Of a stretch of 42,734 nucleotides of DNA, positions 17,211 to 25,663 are shown in pieces. Position numbers and translations under genes: made by a program. This stretch comes from Kiritimatiellia bacterium (lineage in GTDB: Bacteria > Verrucomicrobiota > Kiritimatiellia > RFP12 > UBA1067). Location of the stretch: the NCBI GenBank assembly GCA_028686345.1, contig JAQUCE010000002.1:1-42734 (forward strand), given 5' to 3'. The stretch's first letter is position 1. Each line of letters opens with the position of its first letter. The notes beneath the pieces are model-generated. The model was not told where the DNA came from. It worked only from the letters and a program-made list of their open reading frames with translations, and made no database searches.

Positions 17211-20200
17211 ATGAACATCAGAGAAGCTTTGACAATCATCGCCCTGGCATTGACCTGCTGTGCGCAGGCCAAAGAGCTGGCGGCTAGCAAGCTGATGCGT
17301 GGCGGCGAGGAGAGTGTGGCGCTGAGTGCTGATCTCAAAGGTGTCATGGAGCTGTCGCTGGTTGCAACGATCGGTCCTGACACCTATGATTATGACCGAG
17401 CAGTGTGGTGCAACCCGCGGCTCATCCTGGAAGATGGCACTGTGGTTGATCTGACTACTATCAAACCCGTCGATGTGGCGGTCGGCTGGGGTGATTTGCG
17501 AGTGAATCACGGACTGGCAAAAGAACCGAAGATTGGCAGCAAAGCCTACAAATTCTGCTTCTGGGCGCATGCCCCCTCTGAGATAAGCTTTAAACTGCCG
17601 CCCCATGTCGTGCGGTTTGAGGCTGAGGTTGGAATTGAAGCTGGAGCGGGCCAGGGCAGCGTGGTCTTTCAGCTACACTCCGGCAACATGGCGGGGCAAC
17701 GCGCCCAGGAGCGCAGGCTCAAAGGTTTAAATCCGCAGGCGCTGGAACGCTTGATCCAATGGCGCATCAAGCGGGAGCCGAAGGGGCGCGCAATGCTGGC
17801 CGAGGCTCTGACCAAGGTGCAGCGGGCTCAAACCCTGCTCTCCAATAAAGATGGCGGTGATCCTCTCGCTAATGACGCGTTGCTCGCTATGGCAGATGAG
17901 TTGGAGCTCCTCAAACGTAACTTGATGCTGGAAACCAACCCTGCCATTGATTTTGATGAGCTGCTCTTTATCCGGCGCCGAGGCGGGCGGTATCTGCCGC
18001 AGAACTGGCAGAGTAACTCTGTGTTACCAAAAAATGACCACCAGAACACCCTCTGCGCTCTCCAGTTGCGCGGCGGGGAGGCTGGAAAGATCCGCGAAAT
18101 TTACACACCGCCGCATGGGGCTATGATCTCAGATACGGATCTTAACTGGGATGGCGAACGGCTCCTTTTTTCATCCTTAGGCGCCTCCAATGATCTGCAT
18201 GTTTTTGAGATGAATCTCAAGAGCAGTGCTGTGCGCCAGGTGACTCATGACAATGAGCCAGGCGTCAACCATTATGATGCCTGCTACCTGCCGGATGGCA
18301 AGATCATGTTCACCTGCACGGCTCTCAAATACGCGGTGCCCTGCGTCAACGGCAATGCGCCGGTGGCTAACCTCTTCCGCATGAACGCCGATGGTTCGGG
18401 CATGGAGCTTCTCGCCAGCGATCAGGAGCACAGTTGGTGCCCGACGGTGATGCCGGACGGGCGGGTGATGTATCTGCGCTGGGAGTATACTGACCTGCCG
18501 CACTCCAACGCGCGGATCCTCTTCACCTGCAATGCTGACGGCACCAACCAGCGCGCGCTCTACGGCAGCAACTCTTTCTGGCCGAACGGGATCTTCTACG
18601 CCCGCCCCATTCCCGGTAACTCCATGCAGTTTGTCGGTGTCGTCACCGGGCACCATGGTCATGCACGTAAAGGCGAGCTGGTGCTCTTTGATGTCAACCT
18701 CGGAACCCACGAGGCTGATGGCGCGGTGCAGCGCATCCCCGGCTATGGGCAGAAGGTCGAGGCTGTTGTTAAGGATCAGCTGGCCAATGGCTCATGGCCG
18801 CTCTATCTGCACCCCTGGCCGCTGGATGAGACCACCTTTATCGTTGCCATGCAGCCGGATGCCAAAGCGAAGATGTCGCTCTACCTGGTTGACCGCTTTG
18901 ATAACGCGCTGCTGCTCTCTGAGGAAGCGGGCTGCGATCTGGTGGAGCCTGTACCGCTGCGCACCTCGGTTGTGCCCCCTTTTCAGCCGGATCGTATTGA
19001 TAAAGACGATCCAGATGCCACCGTCTACATCTCCGATGTCTATGAGGGTCCGGGCTTGAAAGGCATACCACGCGGGACAGTCAAAAAGTTGCGCCTCTAC
19101 ACCTACACTTATGGATTTGCCGGACAGGGAGGGCTTTACGGCACGATCGGCATGGATGGCCCCTGGGACATGCGCCGCACACTGGGAACCGTGCCTGTCA
19201 ACCCTGATGGCTCCGCGCTCTTTAAAGTGCCGGCCAACCTGCCGATCGCGCTTCAGCCGCTGGACGAGGAAGGCAAAGCCTTGCAGGTGATGCGCAGTTG
19301 GCTCAACGCCCGCAACGGCGAGTTCCTCTCCTGTATCGGCTGCCACGAAGATCTCTCTGCCACGCCCCAGAATCTGCGCACCGGCGATGTGGGCCAAGCC
19401 GCAAAGATTGAACCCTGGCGCGGCGATTACCGCAATTATGAGTTTAGCCGTGAGGTCCAGCCTGTGCTCGATGCCTATTGCGTCAGCTGCCATAATCAGG
19501 ATGACCCGCCACCAGCCGAGCGCTTTGGCGATCAACGCTGGAAGCCGGATCTGCGCGGCGACACTCTGATCACGGATTGGAGCACCCGCATGCATGGCCA
19601 GGGCCCAAAAAATATGGCTGGTAAGTTCTCGGTGGCCTATGCCAACCTGCACCGCTATGTGCGCCGCCCCGGTATTGAGAGTGATATCCACCTTTCGGTG
19701 CCAATGGAGTGGCATGCCGATACCACCGAGCTGATGCTGATCCTCAGTAAGGGCCACCATAATGTCAAACTCAGCACTGAGGCGCTGGATCGCCTGATCA
19801 CCTGGATTGATTTCAACGCTCCCTACCATGGCCGCTGGCAGACGATTGTCAACAGCTCGTCAGCTGTCGCCAAAGAGGAGACCCGCGCACGGATGCGCGC
19901 GCTCTATGCCGGGTTGATCGAAAACCATGAGCAGATCGACACTCCGCCCGCCAAGCTGGAGCAGGTTATCCCTGAAAAGGCGCCGCCCAGGCCGACTGGT
20001 GATGCCACCCTTGATGGCTGGCCCTTTGAAGCCACAGCTAAGCCAGCCATGGCAGCCGAGCCGCTGGATCTCGGGGCAGGGGTGACGTTGGAGCTTGTCG
20101 GGCTCCCGGGAGGCAGCTTTTTGATGGGCTCGCAGCGCGGTTATCGCGATGAAGCGCCGCAGAGCAAGGTAACTGTGCAGCCCTTTAAAATGGGGCGGAT

Positions 20201-20897
20201 CGAGGTGACCAACGCGCAGTTTCGCCGTTTCCGGGCAGCCCACGACAGCGGACGCGAGTCGCGCCATGGCTACCAGTTCGGAGTCACCGGCTATGATGTC
20301 AACAACGATCAAGCACCGGTTGTGCGCATCTCCTGGGAGGATGCCATGGCCTTCTGCAGGTGGCTCTCTGAGCGTACCGGAGACAAGGTCTCGCTGCCGA
20401 CTGAGGCGCAGTGGGAGTGGGCGGCCCGCGCTGGCTCGGCACAGGAGTTCTGGTATGGCGGCGTGGATGCGGATTTTGCGGCCTATGCCAATCTAGCGGA
20501 TATTTCACTCGCCGATTTCTCCGGCAACCCCTATGAACAGGATTACCGCAAGGCGCGCTATAATAATCCGGAGAATATTTACGACAATTGGATTCCGCAG
20601 CATCCCAAGGTCAATGACGGCGGATTTCTGAGCGAACCCTCCGGGCGCTGGGCTGCCAATCCCTGGGGATTATCGGATATGCACGGCAATGTGGCGGAGT
20701 GGACCCGTTCAATTTACGCACCCTACCCCTATCGTGACCAGGATGGACGCAACGCTGTGGCTGGCAACGGCCAACGCGTGGCGCGCGGCGGTTCCTGGTG
20801 GGATCGGCCTAAACACGCCACCGCCTCATTCCGCCGCGCCTACCACTCCTATCAGCCTGTCTACAATGTCGGCTTCCGGATTATCATCGAAGATTAG
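17211..20897 (+). CDS. Secreted two-CxxCH HzsA-like protein with C-terminal FGE/SUMF1-like domain
   Basis: A 1228-residue exported protein. MNIREALTIIALALTCCAQA is a signal peptide placed after AGGGGAGAGACAA; a start at 17148 would bury it. Residues about 300-600 resemble the WD40/PD40-like beta-propeller of HzsA-related proteins ('MISDTDLNWDGERLLFSS', 'YDACYLPDGKIMFTCTA'). Two c-type haem motifs follow: CIGCH at about 708-712 and CVSCH at about 757-761. From about residue 957 to the end lies a formylglycine-generating-enzyme fold ('GGSFLMGS', 'EVTNAQFRRF', 'LPTEAQWEWAARAG', 'DMHGNVAEWTRS', 'RVARGGSWWD', 'NVGFRI'). The two cysteines that true FGEs carry after GGS are absent here (WWDRPKHATASFRRAY), so sulfatase activation is unlikely. 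It may bind sugar or protein at the cell surface. The substrate and the cytochrome role are unknown. Confidence 0.88.
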   Translation: MNIREALTIIALALTCCAQAKELAASKLMRGGEESVALSADLKGVMELSLVATIGPDTYDYDRAVWCNPRLILEDGTVVDLTTIKPVDVAVGWGDLRVNHGLAKEPKIGSKAYKFCFWAHAPSEISFKLPPHVVRFEAEVGIEAGAGQGSVVFQLHSGNMAGQRAQERRLKGLNPQALERLIQWRIKREPKGRAMLAEALTKVQRAQTLLSNKDGGDPLANDALLAMADELELLKRNLMLETNPAIDFDELLFIRRRGGRYLPQNWQSNSVLPKNDHQNTLCALQLRGGEAGKIREIYTPPHGAMISDTDLNWDGERLLFSSLGASNDLHVFEMNLKSSAVRQVTHDNEPGVNHYDACYLPDGKIMFTCTALKYAVPCVNGNAPVANLFRMNADGSGMELLASDQEHSWCPTVMPDGRVMYLRWEYTDLPHSNARILFTCNADGTNQRALYGSNSFWPNGIFYARPIPGNSMQFVGVVTGHHGHARKGELVLFDVNLGTHEADGAVQRIPGYGQKVEAVVKDQLANGSWPLYLHPWPLDETTFIVAMQPDAKAKMSLYLVDRFDNALLLSEEAGCDLVEPVPLRTSVVPPFQPDRIDKDDPDATVYISDVYEGPGLKGIPRGTVKKLRLYTYTYGFAGQGGLYGTIGMDGPWDMRRTLGTVPVNPDGSALFKVPANLPIALQPLDEEGKALQVMRSWLNARNGEFLSCIGCHEDLSATPQNLRTGDVGQAAKIEPWRGDYRNYEFSREVQPVLDAYCVSCHNQDDPPPAERFGDQRWKPDLRGDTLITDWSTRMHGQGPKNMAGKFSVAYANLHRYVRRPGIESDIHLSVPMEWHADTTELMLILSKGHHNVKLSTEALDRLITWIDFNAPYHGRWQTIVNSSSAVAKEETRARMRALYAGLIENHEQIDTPPAKLEQVIPEKAPPRPTGDATLDGWPFEATAKPAMAAEPLDLGAGVTLELVGLPGGSFLMGSQRGYRDEAPQSKVTVQPFKMGRIEVTNAQFRRFRAAHDSGRESRHGYQFGVTGYDVNNDQAPVVRISWEDAMAFCRWLSERTGDKVSLPTEAQWEWAARAGSAQEFWYGGVDADFAAYANLADISLADFSGNPYEQDYRKARYNNPENIYDNWIPQHPKVNDGGFLSEPSGRWAANPWGLSDMHGNVAEWTRSIYAPYPYRDQDGRNAVAGNGQRVARGGSWWDRPKHATASFRRAYHSYQPVYNVGFRIIIED

Positions 20898-20966
20898 AAG
20901 CAACCCTACACCCCAGGGCGCACTTTTCACATGCCTGTTGCAAAATTGCCGCCTACCAGCGACCTC

Positions 20967-21121
20967 GGTTGACGATACTGTGCGACGATGTTGGTGGACG
21001 ATTACGAACATGAGGGGGCTCGTCAACCAGCATCGTCGCCGCCATCGTCAACCAAAGGCGCGGCTGATTGTCTGTAGGTCCGGTTTCCAACCGGACATCT
21101 CCGATTGGAAATCGGAGCTGC
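20967..21121 (+). repeat. 155-bp composite repeat, copy B
   Basis: Long hairpin with arms 20967-21001 and 21020-21053, then the REP doublet at 21074-21121. It has the same length and order as copy A at 9139-9292. The right-hand tetranucleotide has decayed from CTAC to CTGC. It lies 70 bp after the stop of the large secreted gene, in sense orientation. Its uninterrupted TCAACC at the hairpin base (21048-21053) is the empty form of the group II intron site in copy C. Confidence 0.9.
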
Positions 21122-21180
21122 GTTGCTCCGCGCAAAAGGTGAGACCGCTTTACTCGCACATTCGCGCACTTCCCTACCCC

Positions 21181-21214
21181 GACAAAGTTAGCGACAAAGT
21201 TAGCGACAAAGTTT
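21181..21214. repeat. 12-bp tandem repeat, almost three units
   Basis: GACAAAGTTAGC repeated 2.8 times. Related single units (CAAACTTTGTCG) occur in the repeats at 34110-34135 and 41098-41120. Confidence 0.8.
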
Positions 21215-21228
21215 ACGCTTGCGCTGCA

Positions 21229-21335
21229 AGGTCATTCGCGTGCCGACTGCAGTCGCCCGCATAGCGGACGACTTCCCTTTCCCGCCTTGTCAAATGGAGT
21301 AAGCGCGGAAGGAGGTCAGTCGCTATGCGGCTGAC
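21229..21335 (+). repeat. About 107-bp dispersed repeat, copy 1
   Basis: Closely matches 40977-41086 on the other strand, and its first half matches about 9307-9390. Landmarks are GCAGTCGCCCGCATAGCG, CTTGTCAAATGGAG and GGAAGGAGGTCAGTCGCTAT. It lies in the 892-bp gene-free stretch 20898-21789, which is almost entirely repeats. Confidence 0.85.
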
Positions 21336-21404
21336 GATACCATGCAACCTGATGGCTCGAATGCCACCCGCAGTCGCCCACGACTTCCTTACTTCGCGCC
21401 TGTC

Positions 21405-21638
21405 GTGCGACCTGCAGGTTTCAGCACAGTGGAAACATGTAGGGTTGGCGGCCCTTGTCCGGCATAGTTCCGCCATGCCACGGCGTAGCCCCGCTTGCGG
21501 GCGAAGCCGGGTTGCGGGACGACGACGGATGAGCCAAGCAAAGATCATAAAACCCTTTAACGCGCCTTTGGCGAACAAACACCTGGCAACCGCTAATTGC
21601 TTCTGAGAAGCAACTCTAAAACCCAGGGCGCGCCTTTC
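21405..21638 (-). repeat. 234-bp dispersed repeat, copy 1
   Basis: The reverse complement aligns end to end with 40111-40344, also 234 bp. Shared landmarks are AAAGGCGCGCCCTG, GAAGCAATTAGCGG and CGCAGGTCGCAC or near variants. A partial third copy is at about 20898-20935 and small pieces occur near 26610-26690 and 40-90. No open reading frame is conserved between the copies. Confidence 0.85.
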
Positions 21639-21656
21639 ATGAGCCTGCTGCAAAAT

Positions 21657-21676
21657 GCCGCTGGTAGAGCGGCTAC
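21657..21676 (-). repeat. REP-like element, third type, copy 1
   Basis: On the minus strand GTAG is followed by CCGCT, loop CTACC and AGCGG. The same single REP, with more than 30 bp of flanking similarity, is at 25919-25938 on the plus strand. Degenerate forms lie just upstream of composite copies A (about 9118-9135) and B (about 20948-20965). Confidence 0.7.
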
Positions 21677-21789
21677 TACACCGAACGACAATCCTTGCTG
21701 TCAAAAAGGTCGCTCGACTCTGAAGCCGCGAAGTGATACTATAATATTTTTATCAAGCAGTTGCTACCCAGGCAGTCAAGAGTCAGAAC

Positions 21790-22929
21790 ATGAAAGACCC
21801 AGCAAAAACATCTAGTTTTGAGATCCGCCAAGAGGAAAACCGCGCAGAGCTTCGGATCTCGGGTTCCTGGGTGGCGGATAGCGAACGGTCTGCCCCAGGG
21901 GAGATTTTTGCGCTGCTGACGAAAACAGCGGCTGTTTCAGAGCTGCGCATCACTGCGACCGAGCTTCAAGAGTCAGACATGTCGCTGCCGACTTTTGTTT
22001 TTGCGCTGCATAGACTTTGCCAGCAGGACAACATCTCCCTGCGTTTTGACGAGCTGCCAGAGGCGGCCACGCGGCTGCTGGGCATGGCCCTGGCAGTGCC
22101 GGAGCAGGAGGGCGTGCGGCGTGAGTCTGATGAAAGCTCTGTGCTATCCAGGATTGGCAGTGATGCGATCGCTGTTGGAAGGGGTTGGCATGCGACATTG
22201 GAGTTCATCGGAGGCTGCTGCTTAGCACTCGGCCGCATGGCGGTCGGCAGAGCGCAGTTCCGCGGCTCAGATCTATGGACAGTGGTCCAGGAGTGCGGGG
22301 CGCGCGCCCTGCCGATTGTATCCCTGATCGGCTTTCTGATGGGGCTGATTCTGGCCTTTGTAAGTGCCATGCAACTAAAAATGTTTGGTGCCGAGATCTA
22401 TGTTGCCAATCTGGTGGGCATTGGGATTGTGCGGGTGCTGGGTGCTGTTATGACCGGCATTGTGATGGCAGGGCGCACCGGTGCCTCGTTTGCTGCGGAG
22501 CTGGGAACCATGCAGGTGAACGAAGAGATTGACGCACTGGAAACGCTTGGGATCTCTCCAATCGATTTTCTGGTACTCCCGCGTTTGGTGGGGCTGACCC
22601 TGATGATGCCGCTGCTCTGCGCCTATGCCAACTTCGTGGGGCTGCTGGGCGGTCTGGTGGTTGGTATGAGTGTGTTGGATCTACCCGCACGGCTTTATAT
22701 TAACCAGAGTATGGAGGTGCTTGATCTGACACAGGTTGCGATCGGGTTATGCACCAGCATTGTGTTTGGAGTTCTGATCGCGATGGCCGGCTGCCTGCAG
22801 GGTATGCTTTGCGGACGCAGCTCAGCGGCCGTGGGAACTGCCACCAACACTGCGGTGGTACACTCGATTACCTGCATTGTTGTGGCAACTGCGATCATCA
22901 CGGTTATTTGCAGCGTTCTGGGCATCTGA
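21790..22929 (+). CDS. mlaE: MlaE-family lipid ABC transporter permease with N-terminal STAS-like domain
   Basis: Inner-membrane permease of the Mla/MCE lipid transport system, 379 residues, longer than E. coli MlaE (260). Residues 1-110 form a soluble STAS-like domain ('AELRISGSWVADSE...LPTFVFALHRLCQQDNISLRF'), as in the longer PVC and proteobacterial forms. Residues about 125-379 carry the conserved permease: 'IGFLMGLILAFVSAMQLKMF' and following 'GAEIYVANLVGIGIVRVLG', then 'GRTGASFAAELGTMQVNEEI' and 'LVLPRLVGLTLMMPLL'. The hydrophobic helices at the end match the family. It is first in an operon with ATPase, MCE and lipoprotein genes. A TATAAT at 21740-21745 may be the -10 element, but I see no good -35. 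Confidence 0.93.
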   Translation: MKDPAKTSSFEIRQEENRAELRISGSWVADSERSAPGEIFALLTKTAAVSELRITATELQESDMSLPTFVFALHRLCQQDNISLRFDELPEAATRLLGMALAVPEQEGVRRESDESSVLSRIGSDAIAVGRGWHATLEFIGGCCLALGRMAVGRAQFRGSDLWTVVQECGARALPIVSLIGFLMGLILAFVSAMQLKMFGAEIYVANLVGIGIVRVLGAVMTGIVMAGRTGASFAAELGTMQVNEEIDALETLGISPIDFLVLPRLVGLTLMMPLLCAYANFVGLLGGLVVGMSVLDLPARLYINQSMEVLDLTQVAIGLCTSIVFGVLIAMAGCLQGMLCGRSSAAVGTATNTAVVHSITCIVVATAIITVICSVLGI

Positions 22930-23061
22930 AGCGGCACACTGCTCCGGAAATTGCGGAGGGTGGAATGTGACGGATCGGAGATGAGAGTAATATGCTTTAA
23001 TTAGTAATTGAATTGAAAGTGATATGAAGTCGTGCAAGCATCCTGCTTGCCGATGTAAATT

Positions 23062-23826
23062 ATGAACCATGGCACCAAAATACCGGCGATCCAGGTGAGG
23101 CAGCTCACCATGGCATATGGAGATTTCGTGATACAACGCGAGCTTTCGTTTGATGTTGGCCGCGGTGATATCTTTATTATCATGGGTGCCAGCGGTTGCG
23201 GTAAAAGCACACTTTTGAAGCACTTAGTTGGGCTCAACGCGCCGGCAGCAGGCGAAATTTTCTTCGATAACGTTAGATTTACCCCGGAAAACTCCGCGGG
23301 GTATGACCGTATCCTGCGCAGTTTCGGCGTTCTTTTTCAAAGCGGTGCCCTGTGGAGCTCCATGACGCTGGCTGAGAATATCATGCTGGCAATGGATCAA
23401 TACACACTGTTCACGCGCCAGGAGAAGATGGAGCGCGCATCTTTCAAGCTGGGCTTGGTGGGACTGGCCGGCTATGAGGGCTACTACCCTGCGCAGATCA
23501 GCGGCGGCATGCGCAAGCGGGCGGGGCTGGCCCGCGCCATGGCGCTTGACCCGCAAATTCTTTTTTGCGATGAGCCATCAGCAGGGCTTGACCCGCTGAG
23601 CGCACGCCGCATTGATGACCTGATACTTGAGCTGCGAGAGAGCCTGGGCACCACCTTTGTGGTTGTCACCCACGAGCTGGCCAGCATCTTCGCTATCGGT
23701 TCAAACTCCATCTTCCTTGGGCCAGTGGGCCAAACCGCCATTGCGCATGGCGATCCAACAACCTTACGGGACACATCCCGGGATAGCCGTGTGAAGGAAT
23801 TTCTTTTCAGAGGAGAAAAATCATGA
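23062..23826 (+). CDS. mlaF: MlaF-type ABC transporter ATP-binding protein
   Basis: Cytoplasmic ATPase that powers lipid transport through the MlaE permease, 254 residues. Walker A GASGCGKST is at 42-50, the Q-loop in 'VLFQSGALWSSMTLAENIML' (about 90-109), the signature ISGGM at 146-150 and Walker B 'ILFCDEPSAGLDP' at 166-178. The switch histidine is in 'VVTHELAS'. The 'SGALWSSMT' segment is typical of Mla/Ttg2A ATPases. A 132-bp gap separates it from mlaE. Its last codon overlaps the ATG of the MCE gene (ATGA at 23823-23826), so the two are translationally coupled. Confidence 0.95.
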   Translation: MNHGTKIPAIQVRQLTMAYGDFVIQRELSFDVGRGDIFIIMGASGCGKSTLLKHLVGLNAPAAGEIFFDNVRFTPENSAGYDRILRSFGVLFQSGALWSSMTLAENIMLAMDQYTLFTRQEKMERASFKLGLVGLAGYEGYYPAQISGGMRKRAGLARAMALDPQILFCDEPSAGLDPLSARRIDDLILELRESLGTTFVVVTHELASIFAIGSNSIFLGPVGQTAIAHGDPTTLRDTSRDSRVKEFLFRGEKS

Positions 23827-24863
23827 GTAAAAAAATCAATCCAGCCGCCGTCGGTGGATTTGTAGCGGGTGCCATCGCAATCCTGATTGGTGCCCTGATT
23901 GTTTTTGGCGGCGGGAGCATGTTCCGGCAAACAAAAAAATGGGTCCTTTTTTTTGAGGGCTCTGTTAAAGGGCTTAGTCAGGGTTCACCCGTTGTGTTCA
24001 AAGGCGTGCGGATCGGCTCTGTATCCAGTATAAGGGTGCACATTGACAAAGATAACAACATTCACACCCCGGTTGTAATTGAAATAGATCCCTCACAATA
24101 TGAGAAGGACGATAAAAAAATGACCGCCGAGGAGTCGCTTGCGACCACCCGCGTCATGATCGAGCGGGGCCTTCGGGCGCAGCTTCAACTCCAGAGTCTG
24201 ATCACCGGACAACTGCTTATCCAGCTTGATTTCTTCCCTGACAGACCGCCCCGCCTTGTTGCGCCTGAGTACTGCGCACTGCCTGAAATGCCCACTATCC
24301 CTTCAGCTAGCCAGGAGATCTCGAAGACCCTGGAATCGTTGCCGCTGGAAGAGATTGCAAAAAGTATCCACAACATCACGATCGGATTGGATAAATTCAT
24401 CAACTCGCCTGAACTGGGCAACACCCTCAGCGAGCTGAACGCCACCCTGAAAAAAACCCACGCTGTGCTAGCCAAGATCGATGCGCATGTTGATCCAATT
24501 GGCAACGAGGCTCACAAGGTGCTGGTGTCAGCCAGTGCTCTGATCGAGCATAACGACGCAAAAATCAGCTCCCTGCTGGAAGACCTGGGGAAAACGTCGG
24601 CCGTGACACGCGAGGAGATCCAAAACTTCGCCACACGCTTGGAGCGGGTCAGTGCCAAGGCGGATGAACAGTTCACTGGATTTTTTAATGCCATCTCCAC
24701 CATCTCAGGTTATGCGGAGAAAATGGCCTCTGACCAAACCGGATTCCGTCATGACCTGCATCAGACTTTAGCTGAACTGGAAGCAACCTTGCGGGCCATC
24801 CGGCTGCTGGCTGAGTACATGGAACAGCACCCGGAAGCCCTGATTCAAGGCAAAGCCCAGTAG
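23823..24863 (+). CDS. mlaD: MlaD/MCE-domain substrate-binding protein
   Basis: A membrane-anchored periplasmic MCE protein, 346 residues. Residues about 8-30 are an N-terminal transmembrane anchor ('VGGFVAGAIAILIGALIVF'). The MCE domain follows at about 40-150 ('FEGSVKGLSQGSPVVFKGVR', then 'IGSVSSI', 'ERGLRAQLQLQSLITGQLLI'). From about 165 to the end the chain is helical and probably forms a long bundle that spans the periplasm, unlike the short E. coli MlaD (183 residues) and more like the long PqiB or chloroplast TGD2 kind. Its partners are the permease and ATPase upstream and the lipoprotein downstream. Transport direction and lipid are unknown. Confidence 0.93.
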   Translation: MSKKINPAAVGGFVAGAIAILIGALIVFGGGSMFRQTKKWVLFFEGSVKGLSQGSPVVFKGVRIGSVSSIRVHIDKDNNIHTPVVIEIDPSQYEKDDKKMTAEESLATTRVMIERGLRAQLQLQSLITGQLLIQLDFFPDRPPRLVAPEYCALPEMPTIPSASQEISKTLESLPLEEIAKSIHNITIGLDKFINSPELGNTLSELNATLKKTHAVLAKIDAHVDPIGNEAHKVLVSASALIEHNDAKISSLLEDLGKTSAVTREEIQNFATRLERVSAKADEQFTGFFNAISTISGYAEKMASDQTGFRHDLHQTLAELEATLRAIRLLAEYMEQHPEALIQGKAQ

Positions 24864-24903
24864 AGCAGTGTGCGCAACAGCGCGAATTTAAAAGGAGAAT
24901 AAG

Positions 24904-25524
24904 ATGAAAAACATTTACCCTAAATCCCTGTTGTTACTCATTGTCGCATCTGTCGTCGGCTGCATGCACTCTCCCATTCCCCGTTTATATCTGCTCAGCC
25001 CAGAGCGCGGGGATGCTGAAATAACTGCCGCTTCCAGCCCTGGTAAGAGCTTAATCATCTTACGCCCGGTTGTTATGGCCGAGTACCTCAACCGCCCTCA
25101 AATCATAATTCGCAGGGGAGAGCGGGAGGTGGCGCACGCCGAATTTGACCGCTGGGCTGAACCTCTGAAGGTACAGGCTCATAACTATTTAGTTGAGGCA
25201 CTGGCAAGCGCCTTGCCGGCGTACACCATCAAATCCTTGGCACGGGGTGAGAAAACAAAACATCTCTTTGAAATTAACATCACTATCCTCACGCTTGACG
25301 GCGCCCCGGGAGAGTCAGTGCGCCTGCGGGCCGGCTGGCAGATCTTCTCCATGGCAGAGGATCTTCGAAGCGTCGTTGATGGAAAGAGTGACCTGAACGC
25401 CGTGTGCCTGGAACCCGGTATTCCAAGCATGGTGGCAGCTACAGAGGTGGTGCTCAACCAATTGAGCCAGGAGATTGCCGCGGCTCTCACGCAACACTAC
25501 GCGCCTAATCAACCTGCACAGTAA
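24904..25524 (+). CDS. ABC-type transport auxiliary lipoprotein, PqiC-like
   Basis: A 206-residue lipoprotein: MKNIYPKSLLLLIVASVVGC is a signal sequence whose lipobox (VVGC) places the lipidated cysteine at residue 20. The body fits the ABC_trans_aux/PqiC family: an early 'RLYLLSPERG', then 'LIILRPVVMAEYLNRPQIII' and 'FDRWAEPLKVQAHNYLVEAL', which are typical of the family. Such lipoproteins form the outer-membrane end of MCE transport systems. It lies 40 bp after mlaD behind an AAAGGAGAATAAG site and completes a four-gene lipid-transport operon. Just after its stop the 130-bp 3'-end repeat begins. Confidence 0.9.
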   Translation: MKNIYPKSLLLLIVASVVGCMHSPIPRLYLLSPERGDAEITAASSPGKSLIILRPVVMAEYLNRPQIIIRRGEREVAHAEFDRWAEPLKVQAHNYLVEALASALPAYTIKSLARGEKTKHLFEINITILTLDGAPGESVRLRAGWQIFSMAEDLRSVVDGKSDLNAVCLEPGIPSMVAATEVVLNQLSQEIAAALTQHYAPNQPAQ

Positions 25525-25526
25525 AA

Positions 25527-25658
25527 CTAAAGCAGCTAGTCGCGGCAACCAAAGGAGCTTGTGTGATGTGCGAAAGGTCTTCGCCCTCATGGAAAAGCTA
25601 GTGATGAAGAGCCCGCTGCTACAGTAACAAACGCCCCGCGTTTGGAGAAGCAAAGAGC
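25527..25658 (+). repeat. About 130-bp 3'-end repeat, copy after the Mla lipoprotein gene
   Basis: It begins CTAAAGCAGCTAGTCGC three bases after the TAA. The reverse complement of 36092-36224, directly after the bamA stop, aligns over its whole length (AGCTTGTGTGATGTGCG, AGCAGCGGGCTC and GTTTGGAGAAG or near variants are shared). A second repeat module (about 25664-25775) follows in the same order as after bamA. Confidence 0.85.
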
Positions 25659-25663
25659 ACACT

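Noticed and set aside
20080..20897. True formylglycine-generating enzyme domain
   Set aside because: The fold is present, but the two catalytic cysteines are missing, and no sulfatase gene is in the window.
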